Shown here: positions 22,743-31,313 of the stretch, piece after piece
Layout of the letters: each line of letters begins with the position of its first letter
Position numbering within the stretch: the first letter of the stretch is position 1
Source: Collinsella sp.
GTDB taxonomy: Bacteria > Actinomycetota > Coriobacteriia > Coriobacteriales > Coriobacteriaceae
DNA: 31,313 bases
Assembly: GCA_019414465.1 (NCBI GenBank)
Contig: DXLY01000013.1
Span: 1-31,313, forward strand
Reading direction: 5' to 3'
Position numbers and translations under genes: made by a program
The notes under the pieces: model-generated
The model's input: only the letters and a program-made list of their open reading frames with translations
Told to the model about the DNA's origin: nothing
Database searches by the model: none

Positions 22743-24125
22743 ATGGCTGACACCGTATCTAAGCACATTGACATGACCACCGGCTCGCTGTGGCGCAATA
22801 TCCCCCTGTTCGCCTTCCCCGTGGCCGCCACGAGCATCTTGGAGCAGCTGTCGAACCTCATCGCCACGGTCATCATCGGTAACTTCTCGGGCGACCAGGG
22901 AACCCTCGCCATGGCAGCGGTCGGCTCCAATGTTCCGCTTACCAGTCTTATGCTCAACCTGTTTATAGGCATGTCGCTTGGCTCCAACGTGGTCATCGCC
23001 AACGCCATCGGCCGCAACGATCAGAACATGGTCAAACGCGCCGTCCATACCTCGATTTTAATGGCGCTCGTGGGCTTTGTCGTCATCGCCCTGGGCGAGG
23101 TCTTTGCCGAGCCCATGCTCGCCGCGCTCAACGTTCCCGCCGAGACCATGCCGCTCGCTTCACTCTACCTACGTGTCTTTTTGCTCAGCATGCCCTCGAT
23201 TTTGCTCTACAACTTTGAGGCCGCGATTTTCCGCTCCGTCGGCATCACCCGCATGCCGCTGCAGGCGCTTGCCGTGTCCACCGTCCTCAACATTGGCCTG
23301 GACCTCATCTTTGTCCCCGTACTCCACTGGGGCGTCGCGGGCGTCGCCATCGCCACCGCCATCGCCTACACCGTCAGCGCCGCTACGCTCTTTATTCGCC
23401 TGCTCAAGACCGACTCCGTCGTCCGCGTCACCCCACGCGACTTAGGCTTAGACCCCGTCGCCCTCAAGCGCATCGTTAAGATCGGCCTGCCCGCCGGCAT
23501 CCAAAGCGCTGTCTTTGCCGTCGCCAACATCATCATCCAGTCCGCCATCAACAGCCTGGGCACCGAGGTCATGGCGGCATCGAGCGCCGCCATGAGCCTG
23601 GAGTACGTGTGCTACAACCTGCTCAACAGCTTTAGCCAGGCTTGCACTACCTTTGTGGGACAAAATCACGGTGCCCGTCAGATCGACCGCTGTACCAAGA
23701 CGCTCAAGGTCTGCCTTGTCGAAGGCGGTATCGTCGCGCTCACCACAATTATCGTTATTGTCGGCCTGGGGCGTGAGATCTTGTCGCTGTTCAACAGCGA
23801 TCCCAACATCGTCTCGATCGGCTATATCCGCGTGTGCTCGATCTTCCCGGCGTACGCCTTTAGCATGTTCTACGAAAACATGTCCGGCTACCTACGCGGC
23901 TTTGGTATCTCGCTCACGCCCGCCCTCATCACCATGATCTGCGTCTGCGGCATCCGCTTCTATTGGGTGTTCTGCGTGTTCCCGCACTTCCGCACCTTTG
24001 CGAACATCATGATGGTCTACCCCATCAGCCTGGGCACCACGGCGTTCTTTATGGTCGTGGCGGTACTACTCTGCCACCCGGCACGCACCTATCGCGCCAC
24101 CCAAGCCAAAGCGACAGCCCGCTAA
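22743..24125 (+). CDS. MATE-family multidrug/Na+ antiporter
   Basis: 460 residues with twelve hydrophobic segments in two similar halves. The N-terminal region (GSLWRNIPLFAFPVAATSILEQL, then AVGSNVPLTSLMLNLFIGMSLGSNVVIA) and the second half (KRIVKIGLPAGIQSAVFAVANI, then FVGQNHGARQ) carry the repeated MATE pattern. Such proteins export cationic drugs or metabolites in exchange for Na+ or H+. The ATG at 22743 is preceded by GAGAG. It is a single gene upstream of a convergent LysR gene; no regulator is linked clearly to it. Confidence 0.92.
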   Translation: MADTVSKHIDMTTGSLWRNIPLFAFPVAATSILEQLSNLIATVIIGNFSGDQGTLAMAAVGSNVPLTSLMLNLFIGMSLGSNVVIANAIGRNDQNMVKRAVHTSILMALVGFVVIALGEVFAEPMLAALNVPAETMPLASLYLRVFLLSMPSILLYNFEAAIFRSVGITRMPLQALAVSTVLNIGLDLIFVPVLHWGVAGVAIATAIAYTVSAATLFIRLLKTDSVVRVTPRDLGLDPVALKRIVKIGLPAGIQSAVFAVANIIIQSAINSLGTEVMAASSAAMSLEYVCYNLLNSFSQACTTFVGQNHGARQIDRCTKTLKVCLVEGGIVALTTIIVIVGLGREILSLFNSDPNIVSIGYIRVCSIFPAYAFSMFYENMSGYLRGFGISLTPALITMICVCGIRFYWVFCVFPHFRTFANIMMVYPISLGTTAFFMVVAVLLCHPARTYRATQAKATAR

Positions 24126-24152
24126 ACACCGCACTCAACGCCACGCCAGTCA

Positions 24153-25019
24153 TTAATTGACAATATGCGAGCTCATATAGTCGATAAAGCGCCTCGTGGC
24201 GATGGGCATGGTGTCCCAGCTGCGCCAAGCCGCCACTACGTCGCGCGAGGGAGCATGCACGATGGGACGTACGCGAATATCGGCCCGCATGCCCTCAACG
24301 GTACGGCGATATAGCATACTCACGCCTAGGCCCTCCTCCACCATCGCCATGATGGTGTAGTCGTCGGTGACCTCGCTCGTCACATGCGGCGACAGCTCAT
24401 GCGCCGCAAATGCATCGAGCACCAGACTCTGTTCGCCCTCATCCAGCAGCACAAACGGCTCGGACGCCAGGTCGGCGAGTGTCACCTTTTCCTTTGCCGT
24501 CAGCGGATGCGCGGCCGGCAACAATGCTACCAACTCGTCGTGATAGACCACGCGCTTCTCGAGCCCGGTGGTAAATCCGCGCGCCGTAAAACAAAAATCA
24601 ACCACGCCATCGTGCACCCATTGAGCGTTGCGCGTGTAATCGCCCTGCTTGAGGGTAAAGCGTACGCCCGGGTGCAGCGCACCAAAGTCGCGGATCACGC
24701 GCGGCAACACAGTACGGCTCACGTTGGTAAACGTCGCAATGCGAATATCAGTCGACGAAAGCCCCAGCAGTTCCTGGCGCTTGCCCTCGAGCTCAGCCTC
24801 GGCAGTCACAATCTGTCGCAAATACGGCAGGTACTGTTTGCCATCGCGCGTAAGCGACACACCCTGCTTACCGCGCTCGATAAGCGTGGTGCCCAGCTCA
24901 CGCTCGAGCGCCTTGACGGCCTGGCTCACCGCGCTTTGCGTATAACCCAGCTCGTCCGCCGCGCCCTTAAGACTGCCGCGATCGACCACCATGCAAACAA
25001 TCTGATACCGCGATGCCAT
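24153..25019 (-). CDS. LysR-family regulator, divergent from EamA transporter
   Basis: 288 residues. The N-terminal winged helix-turn-helix is complete (LKGAADELGYTQSAVSQAVKAL, LERELGTTLIERGKQGV) and the periplasmic-binding-protein-like effector domain spans about 90-285. GGAGGCACG precedes the ATG at 25017-25019. It is divergent from an EamA transporter gene, the classic arrangement for a LysR regulator that controls its neighbour and itself. Effector unknown. Confidence 0.92.
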   Translation of the reverse strand: MASRYQIVCMVVDRGSLKGAADELGYTQSAVSQAVKALERELGTTLIERGKQGVSLTRDGKQYLPYLRQIVTAEAELEGKRQELLGLSSTDIRIATFTNVSRTVLPRVIRDFGALHPGVRFTLKQGDYTRNAQWVHDGVVDFCFTARGFTTGLEKRVVYHDELVALLPAAHPLTAKEKVTLADLASEPFVLLDEGEQSLVLDAFAAHELSPHVTSEVTDDYTIMAMVEEGLGVSMLYRRTVEGMRADIRVRPIVHAPSRDVVAAWRSWDTMPIATRRFIDYMSSHIVN

Positions 25020-25078
25020 CGTGCCTCCACATCAATGAAGCCGTAAAACGTTTTGCCAGGGCTTTTTTTGCATACATT

Positions 25079-25097
25079 AGTATTTCTTAATCATACT
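25079..25097. promoter_or_regulatory. Possible LysR box between regulator and transporter
   Basis: AGTAT (25079-25083) and ATACT (25093-25097) form an inverted repeat of about LysR-box size, inside an AT-rich stretch roughly midway between the two divergent starts; ATTA-N8-TAAT overlaps it. Assigned by position and symmetry only. Confidence 0.35.
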
Positions 25098-25177
25098 GAA
25101 GATACATTCGCTTTACTACATCCACATCTGGGAGCAGAATCCTTTTTGCGAAACCGTTCTGTAACAAAAGGAGTCCC

Positions 25178-26080
25178 ATGGATCGCAAAAAAGCAATCGC
25201 GCTCTCATTTTCCGTTCCCGTCGCATGGGGCTTTTCGTATCCCCTCATGAAGATCGGCATGGACAGCATGAACGCCACGAGCATCGTCGCGCTACGCTGC
25301 ATCATCGCCTTTGTGGTCTGCCTGCTGCTCTTCCACAAGCGCGCTTTCCGCATCAACCGCGACCTTATGGTCCGTGCCGCCATCATCGGCGCCATTATGG
25401 CAACCGAGCTCACCTGCATGTGCCTGGGCTCCAGCCTCACCTCTGCCTCCACTGCCGGCTTTTTGCAGAGTCTGACGGTCGTGATCGTGCCGTTTGCCAA
25501 CGCGGCCCTGCTGCGCCGCGCCCCCGAGCGCAAGGTGCTCATCGGCACCGCCATCGTCACCTGCGGCATGCTTTTGCTCTCGGGCGCCGACTTTACCAGC
25601 CTGAACCCCGGCGCGATCATCATGCTGCTCTCGGCCTTTATCTATGCTGGCCACATTATCGTAGCCAAGCGCTTTGTCGAGGAAGTCGATCCGCTGGCCT
25701 TGGGCGTTTGGCAGCTGGGCTTCGGCGGCCTGTTCTCGGGTATCGCCGCGTCCACCTTTGGCGGCTTCACGCTTCCCAGCACGCCGAACGAGATCGTCGT
25801 TGTCGTTGCGCTCGCACTCATCTGCTCTGCCTACGGCTTTATCACCCAGACACTCGTGCAGCCCCACGTACCTGCCGAGACCACCGGCTTCGCCTTCTCG
25901 CTCGAGCCGGTCTGCTCCGCCGTCTTCTCGTTTTTCCTGGTCGGCGAGGTCCTGAGCCCCATCGCCTTCCTTGGCGCTGCCCTCATCCTCACCGGCGTCA
26001 TGGTGGCAACCGTCGAGCTTCCGCGCCTTCGCGCACTTGGGCATGCTCATATGGCGGCAGCGCCCGAGCACGTCTCGTAG
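25178..26080 (+). CDS. EamA/DMT-superfamily transporter
   Basis: 300 residues with ten hydrophobic segments forming two EamA repeats; characteristic blocks are AWGFSYPLMKIGMDSM at the start, the end of repeat one near TSASTAGFLQSLTVVIVP, and the C-terminal EPVCSAVFSFFLVGEVLSP. Members export or import small metabolites such as amino acids. AAAAGGAG precedes the ATG at 25178. It is probably controlled by the divergent LysR gene. Substrate unknown. Confidence 0.92.
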   Translation: MDRKKAIALSFSVPVAWGFSYPLMKIGMDSMNATSIVALRCIIAFVVCLLLFHKRAFRINRDLMVRAAIIGAIMATELTCMCLGSSLTSASTAGFLQSLTVVIVPFANAALLRRAPERKVLIGTAIVTCGMLLLSGADFTSLNPGAIIMLLSAFIYAGHIIVAKRFVEEVDPLALGVWQLGFGGLFSGIAASTFGGFTLPSTPNEIVVVVALALICSAYGFITQTLVQPHVPAETTGFAFSLEPVCSAVFSFFLVGEVLSPIAFLGAALILTGVMVATVELPRLRALGHAHMAAAPEHVS

Positions 26081-26168
26081 GCCCCACTCCTCATGTAGCC
26101 GCGGCATAAAGGCAACCGGTGCGCCTTTACAATAGATGCAAACAGAGCATCTGACGTAAAGGAGCCCC

Positions 26169-26894
26169 ATGGACGCCGCGACCCGCGACCGCAACATAGC
26201 AACTTGGTTGGGCGATGCGCCGCAGCCGGTACGTGACACGACGAACCAGCTACTCGAGCGCATCGCCCTCCTGCGTGCCGAGCAGACCATCTACCCAGCA
26301 CAAGACGATATCCTCAATGCCCTCGCCTACACGCCGGCCGACCTGGTCAAGGTAGTCATCTTGGGCCAAGACCCCTATCACGGACCCAACCAGGCCATGG
26401 GACTGTCGTTCTCGGTGCCTGCGACGCAAACCAAGTTGCCGCCGAGCCTGCGCAACATCTATAAGGAACTCAACGCCGATCTGGGCTGCCCCATTCCCGC
26501 CACGGGAGATCTAACCCCCTGGGCACAACAGGGCATCCTGCTCCTCAACACCACGCTCACCGTGCGCGAGCATGCCGCCAACTCGCACGCCAAGCTGGGC
26601 TGGAGCACGCTCACCGACTACGTTATCGAACGTTGCTGCCAGCTGCCCCAGCCGGTCGTCTTTTTGGCATGGGGCCGCTTTGCCCAGCAGATGGTCGAGG
26701 GCAAGCTCGCCGCGACCGGCGCGGGCAAGGCAACCGGCAAGTTCTGCCTTGCCTCCACGCACCCCTCGCCGCTTTCGGCCAACCGCGCCACGGCAGAACT
26801 CCCCGCTTTTATGGGGTCGCGCCCCTTCTCCGCCGCCAATGAATTGCTCAAGCAAAACGGCAGCAGCCCCATCGACTGGGGCTGTCTCGGCTAG
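26169..26894 (+). CDS. ung: Uracil-DNA glycosylase, family 1
   Basis: 241 residues. The catalytic water-activating loop is GQDPYHG at 66-72 (Asp68), followed by GLSFSV; LLLNTTLTVR and the minor-groove loop HPSPLSANR are also intact. The enzyme removes uracil from DNA to start base-excision repair. AAAGGAG precedes the ATG at 26169. Monocistronic, ending at a bidirectional terminator. Confidence 0.97.
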   Translation: MDAATRDRNIATWLGDAPQPVRDTTNQLLERIALLRAEQTIYPAQDDILNALAYTPADLVKVVILGQDPYHGPNQAMGLSFSVPATQTKLPPSLRNIYKELNADLGCPIPATGDLTPWAQQGILLLNTTLTVREHAANSHAKLGWSTLTDYVIERCCQLPQPVVFLAWGRFAQQMVEGKLAATGAGKATGKFCLASTHPSPLSANRATAELPAFMGSRPFSAANELLKQNGSSPIDWGCLG

Positions 26895-26906
26895 AAACAA
26901 AAATAA

Positions 26907-26943
26907 AAAAACGCGTCCGACGGCTTCCATCGGGCGCGTTTTG
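26907..26943. terminator. Bidirectional terminator between ung and SDR gene
   Basis: ACGCGTCCGA (26911-26920) pairs with TCGGGCGCGT (26930-26939), one G-T pair, 9-nt loop, flanked by A-run on the left and TTTTG on the right. It serves convergent genes on both strands. Confidence 0.85.
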
Positions 26944-27624
26944 TTACTCGGGCCAGATAAACTGGGTGCGGCCGGCCTCGCCGCCATCGATCAGCAGGCT
27001 CTGCCCGGTCATAAACCGGTTGGTCACGCCCACAAAGTAGATCCACTCGGCGATCTCTTGGGCGGTGGCCCAGCGCTTGAGCGGCGTGAGCTCCATAATC
27101 TGGCTCCACAGGCGCTCGTCCTCCATCACGCAACGGTTGAGCGGCGTGATGACGCCGCCCGGGTCCACACTGTTGGCGATGGCCTGCGGCGCCAAGCGGT
27201 TTGCAAGGTTTTTGGTGTAGGCGATAACGCCGCCTTTGCTGGCAGCATAGGCGGGAAACTCCGATCCCGTATGCCCGCTCGCCGACCCCACATTGACCAC
27301 GGATTTGATAGCCGGCGCCGGCTTGGCGGCAAGCCCCTCCCCCGCAAAGGCGTAGCGCTCGGTCACGTTGATGGTGCCATACAGGTTGGCGGCGATGTCG
27401 TCAGCCGAATCCTGCGTACCGGCAACGTTCACGATCACCTGGGGTTCAAGATCGTCTGGAAACGCGTCCGGCTCGCGAACATCAACGATCAGATGGCGGT
27501 AGCGCTCGTGTTCGATCACCGCCGGCAGCAGATCAAAGCCCACGACCTCGTGGCCCTCGTCCAAAAAGCGCTGCACGCATGCGGCTCCGATACCGCCCGA
27601 AGCGCCCGTGATCAAAACCCGCAT
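26944..27624 (-). CDS. Short-chain dehydrogenase/reductase (SDR)
   Basis: 226 residues. The Rossmann motif TGASGGIG is at 6-13, the NAG-type motif appears as NVAGT, and the catalytic Tyr126 and Lys130 are in YAASK, with an upstream serine in NVGSASG. A C-terminal MTGQSLLIDGG is the usual SDR end. It is an NAD(P)-dependent oxidoreductase; the substrate is unknown. AAGGAG precedes the ATG at 27622-27624. The YhhQ gene lies 9 nt upstream on the same strand, so the two form an operon. Confidence 0.92.
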   Translation of the reverse strand: MRVLITGASGGIGAACVQRFLDEGHEVVGFDLLPAVIEHERYRHLIVDVREPDAFPDDLEPQVIVNVAGTQDSADDIAANLYGTINVTERYAFAGEGLAAKPAPAIKSVVNVGSASGHTGSEFPAYAASKGGVIAYTKNLANRLAPQAIANSVDPGGVITPLNRCVMEDERLWSQIMELTPLKRWATAQEIAEWIYFVGVTNRFMTGQSLLIDGGEAGRTQFIWPE

Positions 27625-27633
27625 ACTTGCTCC

Positions 27634-28356
27634 TTAGGCGGTTGCGTGGCGCTCGAGGTACTCGGAGCCCACATTCTCGCGCTCCCAGCCGCGCACGACC
27701 TTGTAGCCCACGGGGCTCAGGAAGACCTCGCACAGCAGCTCGGCGACAGCGCCGGTCAGCGAACACATAAGGACCTGCACCCAGGTCCAACCAAAGAACG
27801 TGTGGCTCACCACAATGGCAAAGACCAAGTTGTCGATAAACTGGCCAACACCCGTGGACACATAGGAGCGGAAGGCGAAGCTCGCAAAGTTATTCTTTTT
27901 GAGCATGCGGCCGAGCGACTGGTTGAGCGTGGAGTTAACCACGGCAGAAACGAGCATTGCCAGCGAAGAGCCCAGCACCACGTACCAGGTGCCGCCGATG
28001 GTGGCGTTAAGGGCGGTGTTGACCTCGATCATGCCGGTGTCGTAGTAGGCGCCCCACATACCGGGCGTGAGCGAGCATGCCCAAAAGCACAGGCTCACGG
28101 CCAGGTTGACCAGCAGCGCGAGGATAGAGATTTTGATGGATGCCTTGGCGCCAAAGCGCTTGCAGATCATGTCCTGGCACAAAAACGAAACCCAGCTCAC
28201 CACAAAGCCGCAATCGAGTGCCAGATACGGCAGGCTGATAAGCTCTTTGTTGGCCAGCAGGTTCATCATGATGACGCTCACGAAAAACAGCGAAACCGTT
28301 GCCGCGGGAATGCTCCGCAACAGGACCTTGTAGTCCTCCATGACCTTCTTGATCAT
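27634..28356 (-). CDS. Queuosine precursor transporter YhhQ (VUT family)
   Basis: 240 residues with about six hydrophobic segments. VUT-family blocks are CQDMICKRFGAKASIKISIL, and STGVGQFIDNLVFAIVV with the conserved Ser, Gly and Asp residues. Family members import preQ0/preQ1 for queuosine tRNA modification. AAAGGAG precedes the ATG at 28354-28356; an open extension to 28455 is not family-like. The downstream SDR gene is co-transcribed. The upstream leader has a GAGCAG/CTGCTC stem, but no convincing preQ1 aptamer. Confidence 0.88.
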   Translation of the reverse strand: MIKKVMEDYKVLLRSIPAATVSLFFVSVIMMNLLANKELISLPYLALDCGFVVSWVSFLCQDMICKRFGAKASIKISILALLVNLAVSLCFWACSLTPGMWGAYYDTGMIEVNTALNATIGGTWYVVLGSSLAMLVSAVVNSTLNQSLGRMLKKNNFASFAFRSYVSTGVGQFIDNLVFAIVVSHTFFGWTWVQVLMCSLTGAVAELLCEVFLSPVGYKVVRGWERENVGSEYLERHATA

Positions 28357-28475
28357 TATGTACTCCTTTGGTTTTAGGTTTAACGAGCAGGATATCGGAC
28401 CCGAACTGCTCGGACGCCCCGGTCTTGAGACGACGGTGGTATAATAGCCGCTCACACGGCATCAGGCAAGCAAAC

Positions 28476-28505
28476 GGCGCGGCAGCCCCGCAGGGCCACC
28501 GCGCC
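28476..28505 (-). terminator. Likely terminator of prfC
   Basis: GGCGCGG (28476-28482) and CCGCGCC (28499-28505) close an inner stem GCCC/GGGC with a 4-nt loop and a symmetric CA/CA bulge. It lies 7 nt past the prfC stop on the minus strand; the T-tract is short (GTTTG). Confidence 0.55.
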
Positions 28506-28511
28506 GATGCG

Positions 28512-30125
<1,614 letters not shown>

Positions 30126-30265
30126 GCGGATCCTTTCTTGCATTGAGTGCATTACGTCGTTGTAACCGTACTATTGTAGCCGTGAAATCTCGCTCTAGGG
30201 CGCCTATCAGGACAAATTCATCAGTTGGGGCCTAGGTAGCAGTCGATGGCGGCACTCCGCAGCAG
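30126..30265. other. Upstream region of prfC
   Basis: Holds the probable prfC promoter (-10-like TACAAT at 30173-30178, minus strand, no good -35). No gene or other structure was seen between it and the hairpin array. Confidence 0.4.
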
Positions 30266-30566
30266 TTTGTCTCGATCTGTAACATCTAGACGGTTTTTGA
30301 ACCTCTACCTGTTACAGATTTAGACAAACAGGTGGGCGTCCCAGAAAGATCTCGATCTGTAACATCTAACCACTCAAAACGGGTCCATCTGTTACAGATT
30401 GAGATATAAGGATAGACGGGTGGCCAATGTCTCGATCTGTAACATCTAGCAGCCAAAATCTTCTCCAGTTGTTACAGATTGAGACAACCAGGTGGGGCCC
30501 GCCAGCAAAATCTCAATCTGTAACAGCTAGCCGTCCAAATCGGTTCCAGATGTTACAGATTGAGAT
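30266..30566. repeat. Array of four regular long hairpins, 80-nt period
   Basis: Eight copies of a 16-nt word (TGTTACAGATTGAGAY or its complement) stand in alternating orientation. They pair into four hairpins: arms 30266-30284/30310-30328, 30349-30364/30390-30405, 30429-30444/30470-30485 and 30510-30525/30551-30566. All four loops are exactly 25 nt, and the hairpin centres are 80, 80 and 81 nt apart. Loop ends are partly conserved (KCTA after the left arm, CC or CCA before the right); loop middles differ. Spacers between hairpins are 23-24 nt, two of them containing CAGGTGGG. The arms do not occur elsewhere in this window. Function unknown; possibilities are a REP/BIME-like array, structured RNA or protein-binding array. 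Confidence 0.9.
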
Positions 30567-30615
30567 GAACGAACGAGCGGACAATCCGTATTTGCCTCTT
30601 GCATAACTGTGCATA

Positions 30616-30649
30616 GTGTATATATACTGTGCTTACCGGTTATATACAC
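30616..30649. promoter_or_regulatory. Operator/promoter of the GntR-ABC operon
   Basis: Inverted repeat GTGTATATA (30616-30624) and TATATACAC (30641-30649); the palindrome GTATATATAC (30618-30627) overlaps its left arm. It lies 27 nt before the GTG start of a YtrA-type GntR gene, a usual place for autoregulation. TATATAC words can also serve as -10. Confidence 0.55.
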
Positions 30650-30676
30650 GTGTAGCCCAACAGCTAAGGAGCCGCT

Positions 30677-31057
30677 GTGGACATCATCCTATCCAATTCG
30701 AGCGACAAGCCCATCTACGAGCAGATAACCTCGCAAGTCAAAGCTCAGATCTTATCGGGCACGCTCGCCGCGGGAGCAAAACTCCCCAGCATCCGTGCAC
30801 TCGCGAGCGATCTTGGCGTGAGCGTCATCACCACCAAGCGCGCCTACGCCGACCTGGAGCAGCTCGGGTTTATCTGCACCGTGCAGGGCAAGGGCTGTTT
30901 TGTCGCCGAGGGCAACCAGGAGCTCTTGCGTGAAAACCAGCTCTGCCATATCGAAGAGCTGCTTGCGAAAGCGGCAAGCCAAGCCGAAGCCTTGGGCGTC
31001 ACGCGCGACAAGCTGCACGAAATGCTCGACCTGGTAGCCCCCGATACCATGCAGTAG
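30677..31057 (+). CDS. GntR-family regulator, YtrA subfamily
   Basis: 126 residues. The N-terminal winged helix is complete (KPIYEQITSQVKAQILSGTL, then LPSIRALASDLGVSVITTKRAY, ending YADLEQLGFICTVQGKGCFV), with a short C-terminal helical tail typical of YtrA members, which control adjacent ABC transporters. AAGGAG at 30666-30671 sets the GTG start. An ABC ATPase gene starts 23 nt downstream, and the palindromic site upstream is the likely operator. Inducer unknown; cell-wall-active agents are the known signals for some relatives. Confidence 0.92.
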   Translation: MDIILSNSSDKPIYEQITSQVKAQILSGTLAAGAKLPSIRALASDLGVSVITTKRAYADLEQLGFICTVQGKGCFVAEGNQELLRENQLCHIEELLAKAASQAEALGVTRDKLHEMLDLVAPDTMQ

Positions 31058-31080
31058 CCATCTGCAAGAAAGGCTATACC

Positions 31081-31313
31081 ATGCAAAACTTGCTTGAACT
31101 CAAAGGCATCTCACGCACTGTAAGCGACCGCTTTTCACTGCGCGACGTCACGCTTGCCGTGGAGCCTGGCCAGATCGTCGGCTTTGTTGGTGCCAACGGT
31201 GCTGGCAAAACAACGACGATTCGAGCTGCTCTCGGGCTTATAAAGCTCGATGCCGGCGAGGTGCGCCTGTTTGGGCAGCGCTGTGGCGCCGATGCGCCCG
31301 ATGAGACACAGCG
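31081..31313 (+). CDS. ABC transporter ATP-binding protein (partial, runs past window end)
   Basis: The ATG at 31081 opens a frame of 77 residues to the window edge: MQNLLELKGISRTVSDRFSL, then IVGFVGANGAGKTTTIRAAL with Walker A GANGAGKT, then LGLIKLDAGEVRLFG. This is the N-terminus of an ABC-2/YtrB-type nucleotide-binding domain. AAAGG lies upstream. It follows the YtrA-type regulator gene by 23 nt, so it is expected to be its target operon. The membrane partner is outside the window. Confidence 0.9.
   Translation, partial: MQNLLELKGISRTVSDRFSLRDVTLAVEPGQIVGFVGANGAGKTTTIRAALGLIKLDAGEVRLFGQRCGADAPDETQ

Noticed and set aside
28357..28455. preQ1 riboswitch before the YhhQ gene
   Set aside because: A GAGCAG/CTGCTC stem is present, but the conserved preQ1-I loop and A-rich tail, or the preQ1-II layout, are not.
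30266..30566. CRISPR array
   Set aside because: Repeats are short (16 nt), alternate in orientation and pair in twos, and no cas gene is nearby; direct repeats with 30-nt spacers are absent.

Overview
The window is a 31.3 kb piece of a high-GC bacterial chromosome with strong Shine-Dalgarno sites (AAGGAGG-type) before most genes, short intergenic gaps and little mobile DNA. The gene set (riboswitch-controlled thiamine genes, a TetM/EF-G-like GTPase, a short UvrA, RlmA, RsmJ, RF3, queuosine-precursor transporter) and the codon use look like a gut actinobacterium of the class Coriobacteriia, most likely Collinsella. That is an impression from the proteins, not something proven here.

Layout. 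1-1410: a LysR regulator cut by the window edge and a Cof-type HAD phosphatase, both on the minus strand. 1452-3702: two 33-nt palindromic repeats, then a TPP riboswitch with terminator that controls thiM, a YkoF-like thiamine-binding protein and thiE. 3714-4583: a patatin-like phospholipase. 4913-9286: two adjacent, clearly paralogous cyclic-di-GMP genes (GGDEF-PAS-degenerate GGDEF), the first extended by a further degenerate GGDEF and an intact EAL domain. 9287-10225: an AT-richer patch with a small DUF3784-like membrane protein and a possible IS30-type transposase remnant. 10226-13128: iron-sulfur flavoprotein-like oxidoreductase, Spx/ArsC-like protein without its cysteine, CobW-type metallochaperone GTPase, TrmL. 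13158-18879 (minus): a short UvrA paralogue translationally coupled to an AAA ATPase, and a TetM-like translational GTPase. 19133-22526: GNAT acetyltransferase, zinc-ribbon protein, RsmJ, two small membrane proteins and RlmA. 22743-26894: MATE exporter, a LysR/EamA divergent pair, and uracil-DNA glycosylase. 26944-30125 (minus): SDR oxidoreductase and YhhQ transporter in one operon, then RF3. 30266-30566: a regular array of four long hairpins. 30677-end: a YtrA-type GntR regulator followed by the start of an ABC ATPase.

Functional themes are thiamine salvage, c-di-GMP turnover, RNA modification (TrmL, RsmJ, RlmA, queuosine uptake), translation GTPases and DNA repair. No phage, CRISPR, rRNA or tRNA was seen. 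The most unusual material is non-coding: the 80-nt-periodic hairpin array at 30266-30566, the 33-nt palindrome present three times, and a family of gene-end hairpins with 9-nt loops related in sequence to that palindrome.
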